Assembly: GCF_001457415.1 (NCBI RefSeq)
Contig: NZ_LN881723.1
Location: 653,246 to 717,245 of the forward strand
Source: Gorillibacterium timonense
GTDB lineage: Bacteria > Bacillota > Bacilli > Paenibacillales > NBRC-103111
Length of the DNA stretch: 64,000 nucleotides
Direction: 5' to 3'
Numbering within the stretch: position 1 is the stretch's first letter; every line of letters begins with the position of its first letter. Under the pieces are notes generated by a model. That model did no database searches, had not been told where the DNA came from, and saw nothing but the letters and a program-made list of their open reading frames with translations. The position numbers and the translations under genes were made by a program. This document shows positions 18,129 to 26,780 of the stretch, one piece after another.

Positions 18129-18134
18129 TATAAT
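18129..18134 (+). promoter_or_regulatory. -10-like element upstream of the lipoprotein gene
   Basis: Consensus TATAAT, 62 bases before the ATG. The -35 region is weak (GATATT at 17 bases, or TTGGTG at 21), so the promoter assignment is tentative. Confidence 0.4.
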
Positions 18135-18195
18135 GGTAACTTTTTGAGTTCGAATGACGTTTACTTGATATCAGTACCAAAAGGTGGGGAAGGAA

Positions 18196-18783
18196 ATGAG
18201 GGGTAAGGGAAGTTTGGTTTGGTGTGCTTTGGCTGCACTGTGTTTTGTGTTGGTTGCTTGTGAAGAGAAGCAGCCCTACCGTACCGAGTCAGTTTCACCG
18301 ACTGTGCAAACGACGGCTTCCTCTGCGGTCGCTCCGAATCAAGGGGAGCAGCAGGTCGCGGAACTGAACAAGGAGATTGCCGATTTAAAGGCGCAGCTTG
18401 CCGAGCTGGAGCAGACACGGAGCGACCTTTTGCTCCTCCAGGATAAGTCGACTCAACTGTTCGACAGCAGCGGTTTGCTCTTCGACGTGATGAAGGAGCT
18501 CAAGTCCTCGCTGCCGATTACGAAGCCGAAGGATAGCCGGGAGGAGCAGATTCTGAAGGCCGTGGACTATTCGAACCCGATGCTGGCGCTAAACAGTGAC
18601 GAGCTCATCCTGTCAGCGGGAACGGCTCCGATTGAAGCGAACCAGACAGAAGCGGTGGTGGAACTGACGGTTTATCGGAAGGCGTCGACCTTAAGCGACG
18701 TTGGCCCGATCCAGGTCATGTTCCTGCACATGCAAAAGGTGAACGGGAAATGGGCGATGGCCTCGTTTTCGCGTTTCAACTGA
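18196..18783 (+). CDS. Lipoprotein with coiled coil
   Basis: 195 residues from an ATG with AGGTGG and GGAAGG upstream; a GTG four codons earlier is an alternative. A lipoprotein signal peptide ends at LVAC (Cys 22), giving membrane anchoring by diacylglycerol. Then a Ser/Thr-rich linker, a coiled coil (VAELNKEIADLKAQLAELEQ, about residues 53-80), and a C-terminal globular part. No family is recognised. It is GC-rich and codon-biased like the core, unlike the AT-rich neighbours, and its 3' end abuts that of a convergent gene (one base apart). Confidence 0.75.
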   Translation: MRGKGSLVWCALAALCFVLVACEEKQPYRTESVSPTVQTTASSAVAPNQGEQQVAELNKEIADLKAQLAELEQTRSDLLLLQDKSTQLFDSSGLLFDVMKELKSSLPITKPKDSREEQILKAVDYSNPMLALNSDELILSAGTAPIEANQTEAVVELTVYRKASTLSDVGPIQVMFLHMQKVNGKWAMASFSRFN

Positions 18784-19629
18784 TCAATAGTCGGCGGGGT
18801 TGATGCTGACCTGATGCTGGATGATGAAGGTTCCCGACTCGCCCGTGGTAAACAGAGCGATATAGGCATCGTAATCCAATTGGGTAATGGTCTGGCAGCC
18901 TTCAGAGCCGCGCTCATAGTTAAAGCCCTTGTGGGAATTGATGCCGCTGACCGTACCGGAAGCCCCGTCGGGCGTGTTGTCGATCAAGGCGGGTAAGGTC
19001 CGGTCGGTAGTACCGAGCTTGTAAAGATTCAACGCTTTGTAGGCACTGCTTCCGCCGCTCATGGGGTGAATGCCGACCACGAATTTGTAAGAGCCAGGCT
19101 TCAAGGTATCGGCCACTTCCATCTTGTCAGGTAAGGTGCTGGCCCGTTGGAAAATGCCGATGATGTCGCCATTCCGGTAGATCACACTCATCGCTCCGTA
19201 GAGCCCGTTCCCTTCGTGAAATTTAGCGGCGGGAACAAAGGTCCCCCAGGCCGTATTATGCTGCCCGTTTTTTTGTCGGAAATCTACCGAGATCCGGCTA
19301 ACATTAGCATCGATCGAGGAAGGGTTGGCGGGATCGCCGCCCTGGTAAACCCCCGAGCCCTCGAATCGGTATTCGAGGAGCTTCATGCGGTCCGCCGCGT
19401 TCAGGGACATGACATAAGTAAGAACAGTACCGATCGCATCGTATTGGCGCTGGGTCAGTTGTTCCTTGAACGCGTTGCGGAGGGTGGCGAAGTTGGACGA
19501 AATGACGCTGGCTTGATAAGCCGGGTCGGTGTTTCCAGTTAAATATTGCGGACTTTTGTTCAGGATCACGAACGCATTGTAGCTGTACCGGCCACTTTCC
19601 TTCGTCTGAAAGGTTGAACTGGTATACAT
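18784..19629 (-). CDS. L,D-transpeptidase-like protein (H..GS.GC motif)
   Basis: 281 residues, ATG with GAGGTG eight bases upstream. The C-terminal half carries GINSHKGFNYERGSEGCQTI followed by YDAYIALFTTGESGTFII. A His then a Ser-x-Gly-Cys spacing like this is the signature of the YkuD/L,D-transpeptidase-type catalytic pocket seen in phage- and sporulation-type proteins, so I infer a cysteine acyltransferase or hydrolase on peptidoglycan; there is no signal peptide. The N-terminal half has no recognised domain. It is convergent with the lipoprotein gene and, like it, GC-rich. Confidence 0.55.
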   Translation of the reverse strand: MYTSSTFQTKESGRYSYNAFVILNKSPQYLTGNTDPAYQASVISSNFATLRNAFKEQLTQRQYDAIGTVLTYVMSLNAADRMKLLEYRFEGSGVYQGGDPANPSSIDANVSRISVDFRQKNGQHNTAWGTFVPAAKFHEGNGLYGAMSVIYRNGDIIGIFQRASTLPDKMEVADTLKPGSYKFVVGIHPMSGGSSAYKALNLYKLGTTDRTLPALIDNTPDGASGTVSGINSHKGFNYERGSEGCQTITQLDYDAYIALFTTGESGTFIIQHQVSINPADY

Positions 19630-19952
19630 CCTTTTTTCACCTCACGGTAGTGATAGAGTTGCACCCGATCGAGAGGGGGCTCGCTTGACAGCTCTCGTCG
19701 GCCGCATCTTATCAAGTGAAAAAAGTGCGTCCTTTTACAACCCCACCTCACTTCTTTCTGCGTTTGTTCACATTTCGGGTCCTCTTCTACTCAAATCCGC
19801 GAAGTGATGGATCAAAGCCAGCGAGCTTTTTAATAGCTTAGGGAACCAAGAGGCAATACAAAAGAGTGATCGGGTTTGACCACCTTGATCCAATTGCCAG
19901 CATCGATTTTCGGCCTTAGTTTGTAACGTCCTAAGTAAATATGCTTCTTCCT
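19630..19952. other. Intergenic stretch without a supported gene
   Basis: 323 bases between the transpeptidase-like gene and the NUDIX gene. Apart from the GAGGTG ribosome site of the former, no promoter consensus or structure could be supported; the left part is GC-rich, the right part AT-rich, marking a composition change. Confidence 0.5.
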
Positions 19953-20465
19953 TTATGATGATATTCTATTTTCTTTTATTGAATTTAGATATTTTCTAAG
20001 TGTTACTAAGTGCATCGGATAGAACTGTTCTTGGGAATTTATTAGTTTTTTCTCTAATTCATTTATAGAAATCCACCTAATATTTTTGGATTCATTTGAA
20101 CGATTTAATAATTGTCCAGTAACCCTGCATATAAAAATTTGGACCATCACGGGATAATACCCCTGAATGTTCTGTGCACAATTAAAAGGGGAGTAGTTGA
20201 TTACCTTGTATCCGTTAATTTCCATGACTTCCGAATCATTCTCACCATCAATTTCAATTACATCAAGACCGGTCTCCTCTTTGATTTCTCTTCGCAAGCA
20301 ATCAAATACATTTTCAAACTGACGAATTTTCCCAGCAGGTATTTCAATTAATCCCTGCTCAACTAAAGCATCATCCTTAGACCTTTCTTGGATCAAGATA
20401 TAATGTTCTCCATTTAAAACCTTTTCAATAATACCGCCCACTCCCGGAATAGCCAGTAATTCCAT
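19953..20465 (-). CDS. NUDIX hydrolase
   Basis: 170 residues, ATG with GAAGG upstream. A complete Nudix box: GKIRQFENVFDCLRREIKEETGL (G-x5-E-x7-REUxEExGU). The N-terminus VGGIIEKVLNGEHYILIQERS is a typical first strand of the fold. It likely hydrolyses a nucleoside diphosphate-linked compound; the substrate cannot be assigned. The base composition is AT-rich and the gene lies in the accessory island. Confidence 0.92.
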   Translation of the reverse strand: MELLAIPGVGGIIEKVLNGEHYILIQERSKDDALVEQGLIEIPAGKIRQFENVFDCLRREIKEETGLDVIEIDGENDSEVMEINGYKVINYSPFNCAQNIQGYYPVMVQIFICRVTGQLLNRSNESKNIRWISINELEKKLINSQEQFYPMHLVTLRKYLNSIKENRISS

Positions 20466-20527
20466 CCGGATGAACCTTCTTTCTCGAAGTAGTCTCTTTG
20501 ATCGCTATTGCCTGGTTGATGCCTCTC

Positions 20528-21067
20528 TTAATCGGACAATGTGATCCAGTATCTTCTCAGCACTTTATTTTTTTCATTCAACATGATCGTGGATTCAAAT
20601 ATACCTTTATTCTTCTCGATAATTCGTCTCGAGGCAACATTGTCATCATCACACGTAAGCAATACTTTATCGAATTGAAGCCTTTTCGCTTTTTCAAGAG
20701 CAAGCTTAAGCAAAGTGAATCCGTACCCTTTTTTTCTGGATAGTGGGGCAATGTCATACCCGATATGACCTGCATACTTCTTGACATAATCGTGCTCTAA
20801 AGACATCCGTATTCGTACAACTCCTGCTATCTCCCCACTTGTATTGGTTAACCAAAAGGTATTCGTAGGCACCCACCCCTCACACCCCTGACGATCTTCA
20901 ATCAATTTCTGAATATACCCCTTAAAATCACTTAGAGCTTTTTTATACATTTCGAAATAATACTCTTCACCAACCGCTCCATACTCCTCAACCATCTTTA
21001 CGAACGCTTCCTTATATCCTTCTTGCGGTTCGACAAGAAAAAGTTCTTCCATTGGATTGTTCCCCAT
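20528..21067 (-). CDS. GNAT family N-acetyltransferase
   Basis: 179 residues, ATG with GAAGGT seven bases upstream. Motif A is IGYDIAPLSRKKGYGFTLLKLAL (R-x-K-G-Y-G), followed by VLLTCDDDNVASRRIIEKN, the motif B helix. The N-terminal region (FVKMVEEYGAVGEEYY) resembles acetyltransferases annotated as GNAT of unknown acceptor. It is upstream of the NUDIX gene by 62 bases in the same direction. AT-rich, island gene. Confidence 0.9.
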   Translation of the reverse strand: MGNNPMEELFLVEPQEGYKEAFVKMVEEYGAVGEEYYFEMYKKALSDFKGYIQKLIEDRQGCEGWVPTNTFWLTNTSGEIAGVVRIRMSLEHDYVKKYAGHIGYDIAPLSRKKGYGFTLLKLALEKAKRLQFDKVLLTCDDDNVASRRIIEKNKGIFESTIMLNEKNKVLRRYWITLSD

Positions 21068-21192
21068 CGTATCAACCTTCTATCAGCAGGTAATTATTGC
21101 ATAACATGCACCCATTACAAATAGCCATCATTCTTCTCGCATTATGGGTAACCTCTTGGAATTGCTGGACAATCAATTTCGAGTACGTAGCT

Positions 21193-21459
21193 TTATTCTT
21201 TAAACAATATCTTTCCTATCAACCCTTTTGCTTCTTCTTCACTAATAACCGTTAATAATCCAATATGTTTAGACTTCACCACTCTTGTCCCATAGTTCAT
21301 CATTTCAATTGCTTTCACATCTATCTTTTGTTCTGTATTATCTTTGCTCCGTAATGTATCACCAATTCTCAAAACCTCTTCGTTACTTATGATTTCTCCC
21401 GCAATGATGTACCCCCTACCTGTTAACATAAAAACATCTTCGACCCTAATCTCAAACAT
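21193..21459 (-). CDS. EF-Tu domain 2-like small protein
   Basis: 88 residues from the ATG at 21459 (MFEIRVEDVFMLTGRGYIIAG); an upstream ATG at 21489 is possible but less like the family start. The pattern (F.I.VEDVF.ITGRG..V.G.V) is the beta barrel of elongation factor domain 2, followed by DNTEQKIDVKAIEMM and VKSKHIGLL. There is no GTPase domain, so it is a stand-alone barrel of unknown function. AT-rich, island gene. Confidence 0.6.
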   Translation of the reverse strand: MFEIRVEDVFMLTGRGYIIAGEIISNEEVLRIGDTLRSKDNTEQKIDVKAIEMMNYGTRVVKSKHIGLLTVISEEEAKGLIGKILFKE

Positions 21460-21716
21460 GATGATCATCCTGTCCATCTTGTTTTTCACGAATTAAGAAA
21501 TCCATTTGTCTTTCTAAACAATGATTAGAATAATAACCCAAAATATAAGCTCAACCTCAAAATCAGTGCTTGACGAATCATGCGGCGAACGCTGATGATT
21601 GCATGCCAGAAGGAAACCTTCGCTGTAGGGGGTTGCTGGTTTCCTCGAAAGCGTTCTCCAATGGCGCATGATCCGTTTATTCACGTTTTGAAGGGAAAAC
21701 CAGTGGTTGAGATTTT

Positions 21717-21898
21717 TAACGGCGGTTACAGCCGTTATTTCACGGAAATCGGTGGTTTTTCTGCTCTAACGGCGCCCACGATCGCTATTACCATTTTTCG
21801 GTGCCAAAAAGGGCTGCCCAGCCCCAAATAGCGGCGCTCAGTTCCGTTAGATTTTTAAACGGTCAAAAACGGGGGATTAACGGCTGTGGCCGCCGTTA
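21717..21898. repeat. 182-bp inverted-repeat (MITE-like) element
   Basis: The ends are 21-base inverted copies of each other (21717-21737 and 21878-21898), identical at 19 positions; each begins TAACGGC and ends GCCGTTA and is itself nearly palindromic. Inner copies CTAACGGCGCC (about 21768) and TTCCGTTAG (about 21842) face each other. There is no open reading frame and no target duplication is visible. It occupies the gene-free 21.5-22.0 kb interval. Confidence 0.6.
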
Positions 21899-21998
21899 GC
21901 GCCTTGAGCCAAGCGTCAAGATCTGATTTCGGTTTTGAGCCAAAATATATCCATTCATTTTTCCTCCACTAATCCTTCTCACCCATCAGGCCAAACGA

Positions 21999-22415
21999 CT
22001 ATCCTTCAACCAAATTATAGAATCGAATATCACCATCTTTGGTTTCTGCTATAAGAATGTCATTTCGTTCTTTTGTCGTAAATATCTTCGTTCCTGGCAA
22101 TAATTTGCTTGCCGTTCCATTCTCGAATTCTTTTCCATCTTCCATCTGCTTCGTAATCTCGAATATCTCTTTTTCTTTGGAAAGCTTTACTTCATTTACC
22201 CAATCGATCCCTGCGCAAAAAATGATGTCCTTATACATGAAAATATTTGCGTTTGAATCCAACCTTAGCATATCATCCGCTGTTGGGTTTCCGATGATCA
22301 CGATCTCTTCGTTCTCTTCTCCAGTTCCCTGTTCGACGCGTTCTTGATTACCGGGTACTAGGCTACATCCTCCAAGCACCAATAAGACGAACATCAATAT
22401 CATTGCCTTTCGCAT
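21999..22415 (-). CDS. Small lipoprotein
   Basis: 138 residues from an ATG with AGGAG upstream. The signal peptide ends in the lipobox LGGC (VLLVLGGCSLVPG, Cys near residue 17), followed by an acidic linker (EEIVIIGNPTADD) and a domain with no recognised family (IFMYKDIIFCAGIDWVNEVKL). Predicted to be anchored in the outer leaflet of the cytoplasmic membrane. AT-rich, island gene; an insertion sequence begins about 100 bases upstream of it. Confidence 0.75.
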   Translation of the reverse strand: MRKAMILMFVLLVLGGCSLVPGNQERVEQGTGEENEEIVIIGNPTADDMLRLDSNANIFMYKDIIFCAGIDWVNEVKLSKEKEIFEITKQMEDGKEFENGTASKLLPGTKIFTTKERNDILIAETKDGDIRFYNLVEG

Positions 22416-22530
22416 TTTCGACACTCCTAACGTTATCACTCATATTATCTGAATTGCGCGGTCATATTTCGAATAATCAATTCTGGTCGAAAGAAGATTT
22501 GATTTGGACCTCTGTCAAGAAAGTGGACGG

Positions 22531-23367
22531 TCAGGAAGCGGAATGAGTAGAAAAAAGAGCTGCAAAACGAACAGGAGAGAGATAGCCTAAGGTGCTGTGG
22601 ATTCGTTTGCGGTTGTAGTAAAACTCGATGTATTGGAAAAGGGAATGGTAAGCCTGGTCCTTGTTCTTGAAACGGGGGTTGCAGTAAATGAGCTCTTTCT
22701 TCAAGATGCTGTGCCACGACTCGATGCAGGCGTTGTCATAGCAATTGCCCTTTCGGCTCATGCTGGGTTTCATGTGATAGAGGCACAACTGATTTCGGTA
22801 GTCTTGAGAGGTGTATTGCGAACCTCGGTCGGAGTGGTGAATCAAGCCTTTTTCGGGTCGCTTGGCTGCATATGCATCTTGTAAAGCACCGAGTACGAGG
22901 CTCGTTTCCATGTGGTGATCCAGACGCCATCCAACAATCTCACGCGTACATAGATCCATGACGCTGGCCAAGTACAAGCGCCCTTCTCGACAAGGAATCG
23001 AGGTGATGTCCGTCACCCATACCATATTCGGCTTCGGCACCCTGAATTGTTGATTGAGGTGGTTGGGGGAAACGGGATGGTCGGGATTGGAGCAGGTTGT
23101 CTGTACCCGGTATTTTCTGGACACAACCGAGCGGAGGCTCATCTCTCGCATGTATACGCTCACGGTACGCTCAGAGATCGTATGTCCCTCTTGACGAAGC
23201 AGTCGGGTAATCTTCGGGCTTCCGTACCGCTTCTGATGGTCGGCGAAGTGATATTGAATGCGCTTGAGCACAATCGCTTTGCGTCGCTTCTGTTTACTCG
23301 ACCGCTCGACTCTCCACTTGTAATACCCGCTCCGTGAAACCCGTAGGGTTGTGCACATCTTCTCCAA
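22531..23367 (-). CDS. IS3-family transposase OrfB (DDE integrase domain)
   Basis: 278 residues counted from the internal ATG at 23367; in the natural fusion the frame is entered upstream by frameshifting. HTH_21 domain (KRIQYHFADHQKRYGSPKITRLL), then the rve integrase core with the DDE triad: first Asp in VWVTDITSI, second in IHHSDRGSQYTS, and Glu in NACIESWHSILKKE, closed by FYNRKRIHSTLGYLSPV. It cuts and joins IS ends during transposition. No internal stop, so probably active. Confidence 0.95.
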   Translation of the reverse strand: MEKMCTTLRVSRSGYYKWRVERSSKQKRRKAIVLKRIQYHFADHQKRYGSPKITRLLRQEGHTISERTVSVYMREMSLRSVVSRKYRVQTTCSNPDHPVSPNHLNQQFRVPKPNMVWVTDITSIPCREGRLYLASVMDLCTREIVGWRLDHHMETSLVLGALQDAYAAKRPEKGLIHHSDRGSQYTSQDYRNQLCLYHMKPSMSRKGNCYDNACIESWHSILKKELIYCNPRFKNKDQAYHSLFQYIEFYYNRKRIHSTLGYLSPVRFAALFSTHSAS

Positions 23368-23405
23368 GCGGAACTCGGAGCGATGATCCTCAATAAACCG
23401 GAATC

Positions 23406-23723
23406 TCAGTTCTTTGGTTTGCTGAAGATGTGCACTGCTTTTTTTACGATGGCGAGCTCTTCTTCCACATCGGAGAGTTTTTGCTCTTTTTCATGGAGTT
23501 GCCGGTTTAGTTCGCTCAACTTCGCTTCCAGTTCACGTACCCGATCTCCGCTAGCTGCCGGTTCATATTTCAGTTCACGGTACTGGCCCATCCATTGGTG
23601 GAGGGTGCCTCTTGGAATGTTGAGTTCCTCTGCTAGATCCGCTACTGTTTTTGTTTGTTCCTGAATGAACCGCACGGTCTGCTTTTTGAATTCCTCGTTG
23701 TACCGTTGTCGTTGTTCGCCCAT
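23406..23723 (-). CDS. IS3-family transposase OrfA (HTH domain)
   Basis: 105 residues. The helix-turn-helix of InsE/orfA type is visible in FKKQTVRFIQEQTKTVADLAEELNIPRGTLHQWM, followed by a leucine-zipper region (VRELEAKLSELNRQLHEKEQKL). Near its end ATCGTAAAAAAAGCAG contains an A7G run (23439-23445 on the plus strand); a -1 slip there continues AHLQQTKELRFRFIEDH into OrfB, giving the OrfAB transposase that is usual for this family. Confidence 0.93.
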   Translation of the reverse strand: MGEQRQRYNEEFKKQTVRFIQEQTKTVADLAEELNIPRGTLHQWMGQYRELKYEPAASGDRVRELEAKLSELNRQLHEKEQKLSDVEEELAIVKKAVHIFSKPKN

Positions 23724-23877
23724 GGGGACACCTCCGTTGGCTTCATTATCCGCAGTCTGTTAGCCGGTGTCCACTTTTTATTCTAGTTGCAATTTTTCTT
23801 AAGTCCTTCTGTGTTAAAGGATGTATGGCGCCATTAAAGATAAATAAATCTGTACAGCTCGTGTCTTCTCGCTTTAA

Positions 23878-24040
23878 TTAGATGACATCATGACTGTCCT
23901 TTGTATGTTGAAAAAGACTAGCCAATAAGAACATCTCTTCACAATCAGCGGCATAGATAAGTAACAGATCCCCTAATTCTTCTCTGACCCTGATATTGAT
24001 TTCCTGTTAGCCACTTCATGTCCTCCAAAAGCTCGATCAT
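23878..24040 (-). pseudogene. Small gene remnant with one-base frameshift
   Basis: From an ATG at 24040 (GGAGAAG upstream) one frame reads MIELLEDMKWLTGNQYQ; removing one G from CAGGGTCAG continues VREELGDLLLIYAADCEEMF and ends ASLFQHTKDSHDVI at 23878. The 163 bases are 54 codons plus one. The two parts read as one protein, so a broken gene is likely. Family not recognised. The rest of the 23.8-24.2 kb gap has no gene apart from the cymR terminator. Confidence 0.45.
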
Positions 24041-24081
24041 CCATTCTTCTCCATATTATCATTTTTTGGCAAGAAAAAACG

Positions 24082-24127
24082 GTTAGAAAAAAAGAGGCCG
24101 CAAAGTCATAACGACTTCACAGCCTCC
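24082..24127 (-). terminator. Intrinsic terminator of cymR
   Basis: Minus strand GAGGCTGTGAAGTC, loop GTTAT, GACTTTGCGGCCTC followed by seven T. Located about 100 bases past the cymR stop. Confidence 0.85.
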
Positions 24128-24220
24128 CTATGCTGTATAGTGGATTGTGGGTAATCCGTGGCCGGGATAATTTGATGCTTTATAAAAAAATCTTTGAATT
24201 CAACAAATTTGCTGCACTCG

Positions 24221-24640
24221 TTAAATATAAAACATGTAGTTGTTGTATTTGCCTTCGTCGTGGTAGTTGACAAGGGAATGCAGCGTTGTGGAGTCGAGCA
24301 CGTCCGCAATGCTGTCGCGAATGCGCATCCACAGATCCCGTTTCGCTGGATCGTCCTCGTCGGTGAAATCCACCGGGCTGATCGGGCCCTCCAGAACGCG
24401 GATGATATCTCCTGCCGTAATCTCGCTCGCCGGACGCGACAACACGTATCCGCCATATGCCCCGCGGATGCTCTTCACCAATCCCGCATTTCTCAGGGGC
24501 GCAATCAATTGCTCCAGGTAATGCTCGGAGAGATTGTTCTTCTCCGCGATGCTCTTCAGGGAGGTCGGGCCATCGCCGGTACGTGCCGCAAGCTCCATCA
24601 TAATGGTGAGACCATAACGTCCTTTGGTTGATATTTTCAA
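24221..24640 (-). CDS. cymR: Rrf2 family regulator CymR (cysteine metabolism repressor)
   Basis: 139 residues from a TTG with GAGGTG seven bases upstream (MKISTKGRYGLTIMMELA); an ATG five codons earlier is not used because the resulting start does not match the family. The winged helix spans PTSLKSIAEKNNLSEHYLEQLIAPLRNAGLVKSIRGAYGGYVL, nearly identical in form to Bacillus CymR; no Fe-S cysteines are seen, as in CymR rather than IscR. CymR represses sulfur-assimilation genes together with cysteine synthase. In Bacillus it neighbours yrvO-trmU; here it is divergent from mnmA. Confidence 0.95.
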   Translation of the reverse strand: MKISTKGRYGLTIMMELAARTGDGPTSLKSIAEKNNLSEHYLEQLIAPLRNAGLVKSIRGAYGGYVLSRPASEITAGDIIRVLEGPISPVDFTDEDDPAKRDLWMRIRDSIADVLDSTTLHSLVNYHDEGKYNNYMFYI

Positions 24641-24786
24641 AAAAAGACACCTCATTCAAAGTAGTGGAAAGGGAATCGGGGATGATCCGCTCCTCCCCAT
24701 TCTTGCCGAAAAATCACGATTCTAACGCAAGCGCGCAGACTTGATCTTTCGAACGTCCATAATCCCTATCGGATATGTTACCATAA

Positions 24787-25980
<1,194 letters not shown>

Positions 25981-26082
25981 GGATGCGCTTGTGCTCGCGC
26001 AAGCGAGGCTAGAACCGTCAGAGGTTATCGATTCGTTTCGACCCTCTCGCTGCTTTTGGGATGATCAACTTGAATCAGCAAA

Positions 26083-26116
26083 GCCTTCCCCGCCAAATGG
26101 CGGAGAAGGCTTTTTT
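26083..26116 (+). terminator. Intrinsic terminator of mnmA
   Basis: GCCTTCCCCGCC, loop AAAT, GGCGGAGAAGGC, then six T. It lies about 100 bases past the mnmA stop. The 25981-26230 gap holds nothing else. Confidence 0.92.
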
Positions 26117-26230
26117 GGATCCCACTCCTTCGTTAGGGGAAAGAAATGATCCTATCACGATAGAGCACGAGTCAAGTCGGCAGACTAATTGACGCCGATT
26201 CATATTCACACGATTTGAGCTGACAGCGTT

Positions 26231-26719
26231 CTAGATGGAGCTCTCTATTCGCTTTTCGTAATAGTAAAAGCCGTTAGTCTCTCGGATTTTTTGATATCCG
26301 CAGCGCAGATAGAACCGATGATTCTTCAGCTCCCAGTCCGGCGTGTCCAGATCCCAACGAACCGCCCAAGGGAACTCGTGCTCCAAGGCGAGCATGGCCG
26401 TGAGCCCGTAGCCGTGATTTTGCTTATCGGGATGCAAGAAAATACGGCCCACATGACAAGACAATCTCTCCCGATCGGGAAAAACGATTGCCCCGCCGAT
26501 GATGCTGTCCGTTTGAGCTCCAACCGCTTCTTTCACCTCTGAGATGATGAAATAGTGGCCTTCCGCCATCATGCTCTTCTGCCATTCCTCATCTGCATAC
26601 CCAGTAGGGCCGCCTACGGCTTCGCGTCCGTATTGCTTGCACTCTCGGTCGAATGCCTCCTGTTGAATCGATGCAAGCTTAGCCGCATCTTCGGGTTTAG
26701 CCACAACCAGTCGAATCAT
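26231..26719 (-). CDS. GNAT family N-acetyltransferase
   Basis: 162 residues from an ATG with GGGAGG nine bases upstream; 17 earlier in-frame codons do not match a GNAT start. N-terminus MIRLVVAKPEDAAKLASIQQEAFD, motif A VGRIFLHPDKQNHGYGLTAMLALE (H-x-x-Q/K-x-x-G-Y/F-G), and a C-terminal KNHRFYLRCGYQKIRET motif. The acceptor is unknown. It is downstream of rarA by about 60 bases in the same direction; core-like base composition. Confidence 0.93.
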   Translation of the reverse strand: MIRLVVAKPEDAAKLASIQQEAFDRECKQYGREAVGGPTGYADEEWQKSMMAEGHYFIISEVKEAVGAQTDSIIGGAIVFPDRERLSCHVGRIFLHPDKQNHGYGLTAMLALEHEFPWAVRWDLDTPDWELKNHRFYLRCGYQKIRETNGFYYYEKRIESSI

Positions 26720-26780
26720 TCTTTGCCTCCCGACACTCATAATGCCATCCGCGCTGTCGCCATTTCGCATCCGTGAGCTA

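Larger units (their letters stand above)
22513..23785 (-). mobile_element. IS3-family insertion sequence
   Basis: About 1.27 kb. The ends share the inverted motif AAGTGGAC (22521-22528 and 23769-23776), with outer bases TGTCAAGA on one side and TAGAATAAA (reverse complement) on the other; exact termini and target duplication cannot be fixed. It carries orfA and orfB in different frames, joined by an A7G slippery site. The transposase has all three acidic residues and looks intact, so it may still move. Confidence 0.9.

Noticed and set aside
17887..18180. 97-codon minus-strand ORF at 17.9-18.2 kb
   Set aside because: Crosses a terminator-type inverted repeat, no ribosome site and no recognisable family.
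21580..21831. 83-codon plus-strand ORF
   Set aside because: Runs into the 182-bp inverted-repeat element; not coding-like.
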